From: Paenibacillus xylanilyticus
GTDB lineage: Bacteria > Bacillota > Bacilli > Paenibacillales > Paenibacillaceae
Length of the DNA: 64,000 nt
Direction: 5' to 3'
Assembly: GCF_009664365.1 (NCBI RefSeq)
Contig: NZ_CP044310.1
Coordinates: 3,049,001-3,113,000 of the forward strand
Each line of letters begins with the position of its first letter. Within the stretch, counting starts at the first letter, position 1. Positions 7,781 through 16,793 of the stretch are shown here, in pieces. Both the position numbers and the translations under genes were made by a program. The notes beneath the pieces were generated by a model, which saw nothing but the letters and a program-made list of their open reading frames with translations, did no database searches and was not told the origin of the DNA.

Positions 7781-8866
7781 ATGTCTGTTTTTTCAGTACT
7801 AAAGGATTTTATGAAGATTCTGCAAACCAAGATCGGATTGGTCTTTGCTTTGGTTGTTCCATTGATATTCACCATTGTCTGGTTAACGGGATACAACGGA
7901 GCAACGGAACGAGTGGACCAACTTAAAATAGGTATTATTAACTCGGACGGCGAGAATGGACAGCAAATAGAAAAGATCATTCAGGAAACAGTCCCTTTCC
8001 AAACAGAGAACTATGCATCTCTTAAAGAAGCGGAGCAAGTCATGAATGATGGGGATATTGGCATGATTGTAAGCATTCCTGCCGAGTTCGCTGCGAATCT
8101 GGACAAAGGGGAGGGGCAATTAACGTATTATGTGAATCAGGCCGCTTCGGAAGTTTCCAGATCCATACTGGAGGGTTCGGCTGAAGGGATATCTGCCAGC
8201 GTAGGCGCTCAGCTAACAGGAATCGTTCAAAAAGAAGTGGTCACGACAAATGTGGTCAAGTCTAACAACATCACCAATTTTGCACTCAGCATGCTGCCTA
8301 TGATCCTTGGATTTATCACATATATCGCAGTGATGACCATGAATATTCAATTGAATCTGTCAACCATGATCCTTAGCCACAAGTACGACCGATGGAACAT
8401 TTTCTGGGCCAGACAGCTTCTGTTATTGATGGTGTGTATCGTAGCGCCTCTCATTATAACGACTGTAGCCATGCTGTTTGTCACACCTGTCGCTTCCTTC
8501 TGGCAAATGTGGGGATTCCATATTCTCGTATATATTGCCTGCGTATGCCTGACTCAAATGTCATTTGTACTGTTTGGTGGATTGGGAGCACTGTTTAACG
8601 TAGCCATGATTCCTTTCCAGCTCATGACAGCTGGCAACATTATCGCAACCGAAATGCTCACACCATTCTATCGTCACATCGGGGATTTCCTGCCCGCATC
8701 CAACGCTGTTCGGGGATACGTCCGACTCATCTATAGCAGAGCGCCAGTGAGTTCAATCGTGATTAACCTTATGTTGATTGCACTGGTTACATGGGGAATA
8801 ACCTGTGTACGTGTAGCTTTGCATAGAGCACCAGCACCTGGCTCAGCAACCAGTAACGCACATTAA
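7781..8866 (+). CDS. ABC-2-type membrane transport protein
   Basis: This 361-residue protein has the ABC-2 permease layout. There is one N-terminal helix (LVFALVVPLIFTIVWLTGY), a large extracytoplasmic domain (residues about 45-165), then about five helices. The external domain, with an NSDGENG segment, resembles the exporter/YhgE-Pip-DUF3533 superfamily. No ATPase gene is adjacent, so it either uses an ATPase encoded elsewhere or works without one. Pairing with a MarR regulator suggests drug or toxic-compound export, which is inference. A terminator follows at 8917. Confidence 0.8.
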   Translation: MSVFSVLKDFMKILQTKIGLVFALVVPLIFTIVWLTGYNGATERVDQLKIGIINSDGENGQQIEKIIQETVPFQTENYASLKEAEQVMNDGDIGMIVSIPAEFAANLDKGEGQLTYYVNQAASEVSRSILEGSAEGISASVGAQLTGIVQKEVVTTNVVKSNNITNFALSMLPMILGFITYIAVMTMNIQLNLSTMILSHKYDRWNIFWARQLLLLMVCIVAPLIITTVAMLFVTPVASFWQMWGFHILVYIACVCLTQMSFVLFGGLGALFNVAMIPFQLMTAGNIIATEMLTPFYRHIGDFLPASNAVRGYVRLIYSRAPVSSIVINLMLIALVTWGITCVRVALHRAPAPGSATSNAH

Positions 8867-8916
8867 ACATGACAAGCAATATATACGCACAGAAATAGAA
8901 AATATGTTTGCATGAT

Positions 8917-8942
8917 AAGTCGCCTAGTAGGCGGCTTTTTTG
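8917..8942 (+). terminator. Rho-independent terminator
   Basis: Arms AGTCGCC and GGCGGCT with loop TAGTA are followed by six T. It is nearly identical in its arms to the terminators at 4357 and 23268. Confidence 0.88.
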
Positions 8943-9022
8943 CTGGAATGAAAGGTGGCATTTCGAAGGTTTTTTGCTGCATTCAGTTCAAATGGCATAC
9001 TCCATTTAATACTTGGGTACGA

Positions 9023-9051
9023 TTGACAATTCACATTTACATATGTAACAT
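9023..9051 (+). promoter_or_regulatory. Promoter with internal palindrome before the hydrolase gene
   Basis: TTGACA (9023-9028) and TAACAT (9046-9051) are spaced 17 bp. A perfect 12-bp palindrome, TTACATATGTAA (9037-9048), lies between and over the -10 box, the usual position of a repressor site. The regulator is unknown. Confidence 0.6.
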
Positions 9052-9098
9052 TTAAATAGTAACAAACAAAAATATAATAACTAACGGAGGGATTTTCC

Positions 9099-9935
9099 TT
9101 GGCTAAAGTAAATGTAGGCGAAGAGAATGCACAACCAATCGAACTGTACTATGAAGATCATGGCGCGGGAAAACCCATCATCCTTATTCATGGATGGCCT
9201 TTGAGCGGACGATCCTGGGAGAAGCAAGTACCTGCCCTGATCGAAGCAGGCTACCGGGTTATTACGTATGACCGTCGCGGCTTTGGCCAGTCTTCCCAGC
9301 CTTGGGATGGTTATGAATATGATACCTTTGCTTCGGATTTACATAAATTGATTCTGCACCTTGATCTGCACGATGTTACACTGGTCGGGTTCTCCATGGG
9401 AGGCGGCGAGGTAGCTCGCTATGTCGGAACTTACGGAACAGAACGTGTTTCCAAAGCCGTGTTTGCCGGAGCAGTGCCCCCTTATCTATATATAACGGAA
9501 GACAATCCTCAAGGTGGATTGGATGATGCAACGATTGCAGAATTCCAAAATGGCGTAAAAGGGGATCGCCTCGCATTCCTGGATGGCTTCACAACTAACT
9601 TTTTCACTGCAGGAGACCGTAAGGACCTCGTGAGCGAACCATTCCGCATCTATAACCGGGATATCGCAGCTCTGGCTTCCCCTAAAGGAACATTGGATTG
9701 TATTGCTGCCTTTGCTCTTACCGATTTCCGTCAGGATCTGGAGAAATTCAATATTCCGACACTGGTTATCCATGGTGATTCCGATGCCATCGTTCCATTG
9801 GAAGTGAGTGGACAACGCACCCATGAATCGATCCCTGGCAGCCGTCTGGTGGTTGTAGAAGGTGGACCACACGGGTTTAATGCGACTCACCCTGAACAAT
9901 TTAATGCTGCATTGATTGATTTTTTACAGGGCTAA
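9099..9935 (+). CDS. Alpha/beta hydrolase, non-heme chloroperoxidase/arylesterase type
   Basis: This 278-residue cytoplasmic hydrolase has the oxyanion motif HGWPLSG (residue 31 on) and nucleophile elbow GFSMGGGE with Ser99. The acid is probably Asp in HGDSDAIVP, and the catalytic His is in GGPHGFN. The pattern GxSMGGGEVARY is typical of cofactor-free haloperoxidases, many of which are esterases in practice. Translation starts at TTG (9099) after GGAGGGA. The gene is monocistronic, with an operator-like promoter upstream and a terminator shared with metE downstream. Confidence 0.9.
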   Translation: MAKVNVGEENAQPIELYYEDHGAGKPIILIHGWPLSGRSWEKQVPALIEAGYRVITYDRRGFGQSSQPWDGYEYDTFASDLHKLILHLDLHDVTLVGFSMGGGEVARYVGTYGTERVSKAVFAGAVPPYLYITEDNPQGGLDDATIAEFQNGVKGDRLAFLDGFTTNFFTAGDRKDLVSEPFRIYNRDIAALASPKGTLDCIAAFALTDFRQDLEKFNIPTLVIHGDSDAIVPLEVSGQRTHESIPGSRLVVVEGGPHGFNATHPEQFNAALIDFLQG

Positions 9936-9977
9936 GGTTAACTGGACTGAAGGCTTCTGAAAAAAGCACGAAATGAA

Positions 9978-10022
9978 AAAGAGCAGGACACCCCATATGA
10001 AGGAGGGGCGTCCTGCTTTTTC
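9978..10022. terminator. Bidirectional terminator between hydrolase and metE
   Basis: AGCAGGAC(A)CCCC near 9983-9995 pairs with GGGG(C)GTCCTGCT ending at 10018, flanked by A run and T run. It can end both convergent genes. Confidence 0.88.
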
Positions 10023-10025
10023 AAT

Positions 10026-12320
10026 TTATACCGCTTTGATGGCATGATGTTGTTCACGAGCAATTTGGGTCGCCTGAACCATGTTGCGCAAGGAAGCAAC
10101 TGTTTCTTCATGTCCACGGGTTTTCAGGCCGCAATCGGGATTAATCCAGAACAACTTGGGATCCAGCACACGCAGGGCGCGCTCAATCATGGTTGTCATT
10201 TCTTCCACGCTCGGGATACGAGGACTATGGATATCGTACACACCCAAGCCTATGCCGAGTTTGTACGTATTTAATTCAAAGCTGTGAATGAGCTCGCCGT
10301 GACTTCGTGATGTTTCTATGGAGATAACATCAGCATCCATGGCTTCAATGGAATCGATCATGTCATGGAATTCACAGTAACACATATGGGTATGAATTTG
10401 CGTTGTTTCTTGTACCGTACATGTGGAGATGCGGAAAGCTTTGACCGCCCAGGCCAGATAATCGGCTTGCTCATTTTGCTTAAGTGGAAGGCCTTCACGA
10501 ACAGCAGGTTCATCCACCTGGATCATGCCAATACCCGCCTGTTCGAGAGCCTCCACTTCCTGTCTGAGCGCATAGGCCAGCTGATAAGCAATGTGCTCGC
10601 GCGGAATATCATCTCGGACAAAGGACCAGTTCATAATGGTGATCGGTCCGGTCAGCATGCCTTTTACCGGTCGCTGGGTCTGGGACTGAGCGTACTTGGT
10701 TTCTTCAACCGTCATTGCCTCAACAAACGCCACGTCACCGAAAATGATCGGTGGTTTTACACAACGGGAACCGTAGGATTGGACCCAGCCATACTGGGTG
10801 AAGGCAAATCCTGCGAGTTTCTCACCGAAAAATTCCACCATATCTGTACGCTCAAACTCCCCGTGAACAAGAACATCGAGTCCAATCTCTTCCTGAATTT
10901 GAATCCAGGCATCAATTTGCTCGCGAATAAATTGGGCATATTGCTCATTGCTCAACTCACTCTTGCGCCATAGCTGCCGCGTCTTGCGTACCTCTGCCGA
11001 TTGAGGAAAACTGCCGATCGTGGTTGTTGGAAAAAGAGGCAGCTTCCATTTTTCCTGCTGAGCAATATAACGTTTAGCGAACGGGAGGGAGCGCACTGGC
11101 TCTTGTATACGCAGTTCTGCAACAGCCTGCTGCACGTCAATGCGATTACGTTCTTGTGACTGCTTAAGAGGCAGCAGCGCCTGATCTGCATGAGCAATCG
11201 ACTCCAGAATGTCGGCGTGTCTTGATGTGCATGCTTCTGTCAGAAGAGCAACTTCCTTCAGCTTCTCATCTGCAAAGGCGAGCGAGCTCTTGAGCGCAGG
11301 GTCGAGGTTCGATTCGCGTTCTGTCGTAACAGGCACATGCAGCAGACTGCAGGACGATTGTACAATGAGACGTTCAGGTGCGACCTGTTCAATCAGCACA
11401 TCAAGCAGGGACAGTTTCTCTTGAAGTGAAGCCTTCCAGATTCCGCGACCATCAATAATGCCAGCGCCCAAAACCTTATCAGCGGGGAAGCCATTGGTCT
11501 TAATGGATTGCAGGTTGCCCGAGAGCCCATGGACGAAATCCAGTCCAATTCCTTGAACCGGAAGGGTAATAATGTCGCTATAATTCTCCACAGATTCAAA
11601 GTAAGTCTGTAATAAAATGTTCAAGTTAGGGACTGCGGCTGCAAACGTCGTATAGATGTTTTGCAGAAGCTGTAAGTCATCCTTGCTTAATTCCGTAACC
11701 AGAACAGGTTCGTCCATCTGGACCCACTGTACACCTTCTTCTGCAAGTTCCTGAAGCACCTGCGTGTAGAGTGGAAGCAAACGTTCCAGCCAGGTCTCCG
11801 TCTCGGATTTGTCATAACCTTTGGAGAGCTTCAGGAAGGTTAAAGGTCCGACGATCACCGGCTTGCCTTCAATCCCGAGCTTCTCTTTGGCTTCGCGATA
11901 AGCGATAAGAGGTTTATTTTCGGTAAGTACGGGAGTTACATCATTCAGCTCCGGGACAATATAATGATAGTTGGTGTTAAACCATTTCGTCATTTCGCTG
12001 GCTGCAGCATCCTTGGTGCCTCGTGCGATGCCATAATATACGGACAAAGGAACGACCCCGCCATCATATGTAAATCGTTTGGGAACGATCCCGAACATCA
12101 CCGCAGTATCAAGAATGTGATCATAATAACTGAAGTCGTTGACTGGAATGAGGTCGATTCCTTGATCATGCAGCTTGCGCAAATGGTCTAATCGAATCTC
12201 CTGTAAACGGGTGTGAAACGAGGCTTCATCCAGCTTGCCTGACCAGAAGGCTTCCAGAGCTTTTTTCCATTCCCGATCAGCGCCAATTCGCGGGTAACCC
12301 AATACACTGCTTTTAGTCAT
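10026..12320 (-). CDS. metE: Cobalamin-independent methionine synthase MetE
   Basis: This protein of about 764 residues transfers a methyl group from 5-methyltetrahydropteroyl-triglutamate to homocysteine, the last step of methionine synthesis. The N-terminal domain starts at LGYPRIGADREWKKALEAFW. The C-terminal catalytic domain contains TTTIGSFPQSAEVRKTR, the zinc ligands in IHTHMCYCEF (about residue 643) and the second Cys in NPDCGLKTR (about residue 730). The length is normal. Two ATGs fit. The inner one (12320) lies eight bases from GAGGGG and is preferred over 12326. No S-box or T-box leader is visible; a palindrome lies in the promoter instead. Confidence 0.96.
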   Translation of the reverse strand: MTKSSVLGYPRIGADREWKKALEAFWSGKLDEASFHTRLQEIRLDHLRKLHDQGIDLIPVNDFSYYDHILDTAVMFGIVPKRFTYDGGVVPLSVYYGIARGTKDAAASEMTKWFNTNYHYIVPELNDVTPVLTENKPLIAYREAKEKLGIEGKPVIVGPLTFLKLSKGYDKSETETWLERLLPLYTQVLQELAEEGVQWVQMDEPVLVTELSKDDLQLLQNIYTTFAAAVPNLNILLQTYFESVENYSDIITLPVQGIGLDFVHGLSGNLQSIKTNGFPADKVLGAGIIDGRGIWKASLQEKLSLLDVLIEQVAPERLIVQSSCSLLHVPVTTERESNLDPALKSSLAFADEKLKEVALLTEACTSRHADILESIAHADQALLPLKQSQERNRIDVQQAVAELRIQEPVRSLPFAKRYIAQQEKWKLPLFPTTTIGSFPQSAEVRKTRQLWRKSELSNEQYAQFIREQIDAWIQIQEEIGLDVLVHGEFERTDMVEFFGEKLAGFAFTQYGWVQSYGSRCVKPPIIFGDVAFVEAMTVEETKYAQSQTQRPVKGMLTGPITIMNWSFVRDDIPREHIAYQLAYALRQEVEALEQAGIGMIQVDEPAVREGLPLKQNEQADYLAWAVKAFRISTCTVQETTQIHTHMCYCEFHDMIDSIEAMDADVISIETSRSHGELIHSFELNTYKLGIGLGVYDIHSPRIPSVEEMTTMIERALRVLDPKLFWINPDCGLKTRGHEETVASLRNMVQATQIAREQHHAIKAV

Positions 12321-12392
12321 CTTCATAACCCCTCTTCAAATGTGCTACAGAAAAGTTATCACAGTTGTGAAGTTATAACGTAATTCCATTAA

Positions 12393-12423
12393 ATTATATC
12401 TAGATATAGCTTGAAGCTATATC
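12393..12423 (-). promoter_or_regulatory. metE promoter with palindromic operator
   Basis: On the minus strand TATAAT (12393-12398) forms a -10 box. Just upstream is a perfect 9-bp inverted repeat (GATATAGCT at 12403-12411 and AGCTATATC at 12415-12423) with a 3-base spacer, covering the -35 region. The leader is only about 60 nt, too short for an S-box. Control by a DNA-binding protein is inferred. Confidence 0.55.
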
Positions 12424-12547
12424 AGAAGTGCGGAGATCGGTTGAAAAAGAATTGGAAGTTTACTCCATATGGTATGATTGCCTAAATGTATACACAAACA
12501 TTGACTCTGATGAGAGTATGTATTCGATCTGAACCAATGGAGGGGAA

Positions 12548-12754
12548 ATGATGAATAAAGATCAAGAAACTCCCGAGATGATCAGAGAGCGACTACAACG
12601 AGAAGAGCAGCGTGATCATGCTGCGGGTACGTTCAAGAACGGATTGGATCGTGCTCAATTCGGTAATTTGGGGGAACTGGCCAGCAGTCTGGGATGGATC
12701 GGTACAGGCGTGGTGATCGTAGTAATTATTGCTGTTTTTGTATGGTTGAAATAA
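12548..12754 (+). CDS. Small single-pass membrane protein (DUF6366-like)
   Basis: This 68-residue protein has a charged N-terminal half (EMIRERLQREEQRDHAAG), a middle segment rich in Gly/Asn, and one C-terminal transmembrane helix (GWIGTGVVIVVIIAVFVW). The pattern resembles the small DUF6366 family of Firmicutes, whose function is unknown. GGAGGGG precedes the start, which may be the ATG at 12548 or 12551. It is not obviously in an operon. Confidence 0.7.
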   Translation: MMNKDQETPEMIRERLQREEQRDHAAGTFKNGLDRAQFGNLGELASSLGWIGTGVVIVVIIAVFVWLK

Positions 12755-12870
12755 TTTTTTGCTTATACAAAAGATCTATCAATGGAATGATTGACGCTGG
12801 GATCAACAGGTGTTATTTTAGACACATCCGTAATACCAATAAAACCAATAGAGTAAAGGGGATTTGGCAT

Positions 12871-13344
12871 ATGTCGTTGGTTGTACAAGCGGCTGCTGAG
12901 GACGTACGCAGTGAGGATTCAGTACAGTTAATCCGGGAATTAAGCAGTGAGCTGGGCTTGTTATACGGCGGGGATGGGACTGCAGGCTTTCAACCATCGG
13001 ATGTCGAAGCGCCTCGTGCTGCTTTTATTGTAGCCAGACTGGATGGGTATCCGGTAGGGTGCGGAGCCATTAGGCCGCTGGATGATCAATCCGTTGAGGT
13101 GAAGCGTATGTTCACCAGGCCCGGTTATCGTCGAAAAGGCGTTGCTCAGGCCATACTTGCGGAAGCCGAGCGCCTTGCTGCGGAATTTGGTTATACCAAT
13201 CTGAAGCTTCAGACAGGGCCACTTCAGCCAGAAGCTGCAGCGCTTTATGAAAGGGTAGGGTATTACAGCATTCCGATATTTAGTGGAGACTGGGACAGAG
13301 TTCTGGCTTTTCAGAAAGACCTGGTGCATCAGCGAGTGAATTGA
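12871..13344 (+). CDS. GNAT family N-acetyltransferase
   Basis: This 157-residue acetyltransferase has the acetyl-CoA-binding motif A region (VKRMFTRPGYRRKGVAQAIL, residues about 78-97) and motif B (LYERVGYYSIP). The open frame extends to 12694, but the ATG at 12871 follows AAAGGGGAT at good spacing and gives a standard GNAT length. The acceptor substrate is unknown. Confidence 0.88.
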   Translation: MSLVVQAAAEDVRSEDSVQLIRELSSELGLLYGGDGTAGFQPSDVEAPRAAFIVARLDGYPVGCGAIRPLDDQSVEVKRMFTRPGYRRKGVAQAILAEAERLAAEFGYTNLKLQTGPLQPEAAALYERVGYYSIPIFSGDWDRVLAFQKDLVHQRVN

Positions 13345-13440
13345 AATGGTTGAAGTAATGAACAAACATACTCTGTGAACACGTTATAAATAATTGAATT
13401 GAATAAAATATTGCTTATCCGAGTACAAAAAATGCACATA

Positions 13441-13508
13441 AATAAAGCACCTTCAAGGCCTTTTTAAGCTTGTCGCATGACAAGTGATGGCCAAGAAAGT
13501 GCTTTATT
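13441..13508. other. Long imperfect hairpin in convergent intergenic region
   Basis: AATAAAGCAC at 13441-13450 pairs with GTGCTTTATT ending at 13508. Inside are a GGCC/GGCC pair and an inner hairpin CTTGTC-GCAT-GACAAG (13469-13484). The 68-base structure lies between the convergent GNAT and MMPL genes. It has no strong T run, so it may be an atypical bidirectional terminator or a small mobile hairpin element. Confidence 0.5.
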
Positions 13509-13603
13509 CGGGTTTGAGAACGAATAATAAATACAACAAACGTTGTGTATATAACGTACTTAATTAGTCAAGTAATGACGCAATAGACAGGTGAAATCCT
13601 ATC

Positions 13604-15928
13604 CTATTTGACTTGCTGTTTTTCCTTTGCATTCAGTTCAGCAATGAGCTTGTCACCTTCAACATCGAGGTTGGGAAGCGAGCGATCCAGCCATTTTGGC
13701 AGCCACCAGGCTTTATCACCAAAGAGAGACATGATTGCAGGAACCAGCGCCATCCGAACAACGAATGCATCAATCAGAATGCCCAAGGCCAAGGCGAATC
13801 CGATCTGCTTAATCATAATATCATGTGTGAAAATAAAGCCTGCAAATACGGAAACCATGATAATGGCAGCTGCAACCACAACGCGGCTGGCCATCTGATA
13901 GCCATTCATAACGCTTTGGTTACCACGATTTCCGTGCACATAGGATTCTCTCATCGAAGAAACAAGGAAGACCTGATAATCCATGGCCAGACCGTAGAGA
14001 ATTCCTGTTACCATGATTGGAATGAAACTGAGCAGAGGACCGCCCGTGTCAAAATCAAACAACGCCTTCGCCCAACCCCACTGGAATACGGCAGTGGTCA
14101 GACCGAATGTAGCCAGAATACTAAGCAGGAATCCAATCGTTGCCTTGATCGGAACCAGGATGGAGCGGAAGACCAGAAGCAGGATGACCAGAGACAAAAT
14201 AACGATGATTCCGATATATACCGGGAAGACTTCAGCCAATTTCGCTGACATGTCAATATTGACTGCTGTAAGTCCGGTAACGCCAAGCTTCATATCGTGA
14301 TTGGTTGCAATGGTAGAGTCAGGAGAACGCAATTCTTCAACCAGCTGTTTGGTTGCTGCATCGGTTGGACCCGAATCTGGAATGAGACTTAGAATGGCCA
14401 TTTTGCCATCTTCACTCACACCTGCTGGTGTGACGACAGAGACATGTTCGAATTGTTGCAGATCCTGGGCGATAGCGCCCAATGTTTGTAATGATACGGT
14501 TTGGGAAGCGTCCGTAGGTTCCGCAACAATGAGCAGGGGACCGTTGAATCCTTCACCAAAACCTTTTGTAATGGCATCGTAGCTTTGCCGTGCAGTCGTA
14601 TCCAGGTTAGCGGTAGCGCCAGAAGGCATCCCCAGTTCCATTTTGGCAACCGGGATTGCAGCCGTACCCAGAACGACAATAACAGCTACAATGACAAGCC
14701 AGCGGAATTTAACGACACCAGAGATCCAGCGATTTGCAAACCCGTTGGATTTTTTGTGTGCATTGGCCTGATTTTTCTCTCTTGCTTTACGAGAACAGAT
14801 GCGCTCACCCAGGAGACCCAGCAATGCCGGGAGAAGCGTAAGGGCAATCAGTACGCTGAACAGTACGGTAACCGAGGCAACGATAGCCATCATGCTCAGG
14901 AAGGTGATACCGATAACCAACATTCCACAAAGTGCAATGATCACCGTTAATCCAGCAAAGAATACCGCACTGCCTGCTGTTCCAACAGCTCTGCTGGCCG
15001 CTTCTCGGGCATTCAGGTTCTGGTCGAAAATAAGTCTACGCTGACGATTGACAATGAATAATGCATAGTCAATACCAACAGCAAGCCCGATCATGAGAGC
15101 GAGTACAGGCGTAAAGGATGTCATGCTGACAAAGTTGGAGACTGCAAATGCTCCACCAACACCAGCCGCAACCCCAAACAGGGCAATGACAATCGGCAAA
15201 CCTGCGGCAACAACGGATCCCAGTGTCATGAATAGCACAATTGCCGCAATGACCAATCCGTAGATTTCGTTGGTTCCAATCGGTATGCCCACTTCTTTCA
15301 GGGAATCACTTGGCAAAACCGAGATGTTTGTACCTTGTTCGGCTTCGCTTACTGCATTCACAACCGAATCCGTGACACCTTTAGGCAGGGAGTTTTGCTG
15401 CACTGTGAATTGGAACTGGAACAGCGCAACATCTCCAGCATTTGAGATCAACACGCCAGGTACTGGCATTCCTTCAATCATGAGTGGTCCATAAGGAGGC
15501 AGGTTGCTTGGATCCGCACTTTGCTCGCCTGCTCCAGCAGCACTTTGACTGGCCTGTTGCTGCATAGCTGGAGCATCCGCGCCACTAGCAGCAGCGAGCT
15601 CAGCAGGGTTAATAACATAATCCAGTTTGTAAACTTCACTTACGGCCTTACTGATGGCTGCCAAATTCTCAGGCGTATCCAAACGCTCGCCTTCAGGGAT
15701 ATTAAAGATTACGCTGCCCTGACCACCAGAGGCTTGGGGAAGCTCCTTCTCCAATTTGTCCAAGACGTTCTGGGATGCGGTTCCTTCAAGTTTGATGTCT
15801 GAAGACACGTGCACACCGTTTATGCCAAGCGCAGTTCCGACAATACCGAGCACCAAAATCCAACCCATAATGAAATACCAAGGTTTGTCGTAGGCCGTTT
15901 TCCCCAGCCTGTAGAGTAATTTTGACAT
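13604..15928 (-). CDS. MMPL/RND family membrane transporter
   Basis: This 774-residue exporter has the RND-like duplicated layout: one N-terminal helix, an external domain, five or six helices, then the same again. MMPL signatures are seen in MIGLAVGIDYALFIVNRQRR and, in the second half, YGLAMDYQVFLVSSMRESY. Acidic residues in these helices are the usual proton-relay positions. Family members (YdfJ type) export lipids or drugs using proton motive force. The gene lies 42 bp downstream of a TetR regulator on the same strand, forming an operon that the regulator probably represses. The start follows GAAGGAGAG. Confidence 0.9.
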   Translation of the reverse strand: MSKLLYRLGKTAYDKPWYFIMGWILVLGIVGTALGINGVHVSSDIKLEGTASQNVLDKLEKELPQASGGQGSVIFNIPEGERLDTPENLAAISKAVSEVYKLDYVINPAELAAASGADAPAMQQQASQSAAGAGEQSADPSNLPPYGPLMIEGMPVPGVLISNAGDVALFQFQFTVQQNSLPKGVTDSVVNAVSEAEQGTNISVLPSDSLKEVGIPIGTNEIYGLVIAAIVLFMTLGSVVAAGLPIVIALFGVAAGVGGAFAVSNFVSMTSFTPVLALMIGLAVGIDYALFIVNRQRRLIFDQNLNAREAASRAVGTAGSAVFFAGLTVIIALCGMLVIGITFLSMMAIVASVTVLFSVLIALTLLPALLGLLGERICSRKAREKNQANAHKKSNGFANRWISGVVKFRWLVIVAVIVVLGTAAIPVAKMELGMPSGATANLDTTARQSYDAITKGFGEGFNGPLLIVAEPTDASQTVSLQTLGAIAQDLQQFEHVSVVTPAGVSEDGKMAILSLIPDSGPTDAATKQLVEELRSPDSTIATNHDMKLGVTGLTAVNIDMSAKLAEVFPVYIGIIVILSLVILLLVFRSILVPIKATIGFLLSILATFGLTTAVFQWGWAKALFDFDTGGPLLSFIPIMVTGILYGLAMDYQVFLVSSMRESYVHGNRGNQSVMNGYQMASRVVVAAAIIMVSVFAGFIFTHDIMIKQIGFALALGILIDAFVVRMALVPAIMSLFGDKAWWLPKWLDRSLPNLDVEGDKLIAELNAKEKQQVK

Positions 15929-15970
15929 CGAATTGATTTCTCTCCTTCTATCTCTAATGTTCGCCTTTTT

Positions 15971-16585
15971 CTAAAATCCATCTCGCAAATACGTAAACAT
16001 CGAATCGATATACTCATCGAATGAAATAGATTCTTCCTCCTTATCTCCTGAAGGAAGCCCGGGAAGCTGTACGTGTACACTTCCATCCAGCATAGGGATA
16101 ATTGCCGCACAAACAGCGCCAGCAAGAAAGTGATTATAGCCCGCCGGGTAACGATCTTCGAATAGTTCACTTAACATCAATTTAGCACCGTTTTGCAAGC
16201 GGTTCAGCAGGGTGAGTGTATGAGGCATTAAGCTTGGATAGGTCTTTGACAGTTCCAAAATCTGATAAATTCGGCGAAGAACTTCTTCAGTCAACTGCAT
16301 CTTAATGAACTGGTACATCACCTCCAGCGGTGTTGTATCCTCAGGCAGCTGACTGATCATTTCGAAGTATTCCTCCATCCTGTGAAAGTGCTCACCGGCC
16401 ATGACGACGGCTTCTTCCTTACAGGAGAAATGATTGGCGAACGTTCTTCTTGAGTATCCGGCACGCTGCACAACATCCTCAACCACAAACCCGTCCATTC
16501 CATGCTCTAATGCGAGTTGGAATGCAGCTTCAGAGAGGGCACTTGCAGTCGCTTCCTTTTTAATGGCACGCAAGCTTTGTTTCAA
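15971..16585 (-). CDS. TetR/AcrR family transcriptional regulator
   Basis: This 204-residue repressor has an N-terminal helix-turn-helix (FVVEDVVQRAGYSRRTFANHF, residues about 33-53) and a divergent ligand-binding helical domain. Translation starts at TTG (16585), nine bases after GGAGGTG. It is the first gene of an operon with the MMPL exporter. A repeat at 16653-16683 upstream is its likely operator. Confidence 0.9.
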   Translation of the reverse strand: MKQSLRAIKKEATASALSEAAFQLALEHGMDGFVVEDVVQRAGYSRRTFANHFSCKEEAVVMAGEHFHRMEEYFEMISQLPEDTTPLEVMYQFIKMQLTEEVLRRIYQILELSKTYPSLMPHTLTLLNRLQNGAKLMLSELFEDRYPAGYNHFLAGAVCAAIIPMLDGSVHVQLPGLPSGDKEEESISFDEYIDSMFTYLRDGF

Positions 16586-16652
16586 ATTATTTCACCTCCA
16601 GTTCCTATAAAGGATTTATGAATGGTTCTATCATATCAACTCATTGCCCAAT

Positions 16653-16683
16653 GTGCAATTTTACCCAAAGTGTAATTTTGCAC
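16653..16683. promoter_or_regulatory. Candidate TetR operator
   Basis: GTGCAA (16653-16658) and TTGCAC (16678-16683) form an inverted repeat. GTGCAATTTT and GTGTAATTTT also occur as direct repeats 17 bp apart. The element is about 70 bp upstream of the TetR start codon, fitting autoregulation. Confidence 0.55.
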
Positions 16684-16758
16684 AAAAGGAAGCGATTCGT
16701 TTTGTTAAGACGATAGTTGATAAAATTTGTGGACAGAGTTGTGAAAATCACTTATGTT

Positions 16759-16780
16759 AATACTTAACGAAAGTATTTTT
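16759..16780 (+). promoter_or_regulatory. Inverted repeat before the ROK regulator gene
   Basis: AATACTT (16759-16765) and AAGTATT (16771-16777) form a 7-bp hairpin followed by T residues, 14 bases before the gene. It could be an operator or a weak leader terminator. Confidence 0.4.
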
Positions 16781-16793
16781 ATAAGTTTGAGAG

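Noticed and set aside
10365..10973. 202-codon plus-strand frame
   Set aside because: It is antisense to metE within its conserved catalytic domain.
12327..12547. Possible S-box or T-box riboswitch upstream of metE
   Set aside because: No S-box core, K-turn-like blocks or T-box sequence (TGGNACCGCG type) could be found, and the leader from the likely promoter is only about 60 nt.
13613..14248. 211-codon plus-strand frame
   Set aside because: It lies entirely antisense to the MMPL gene, has low-complexity Asn/His/Gln-rich content and no ribosome site; it is a shadow frame.
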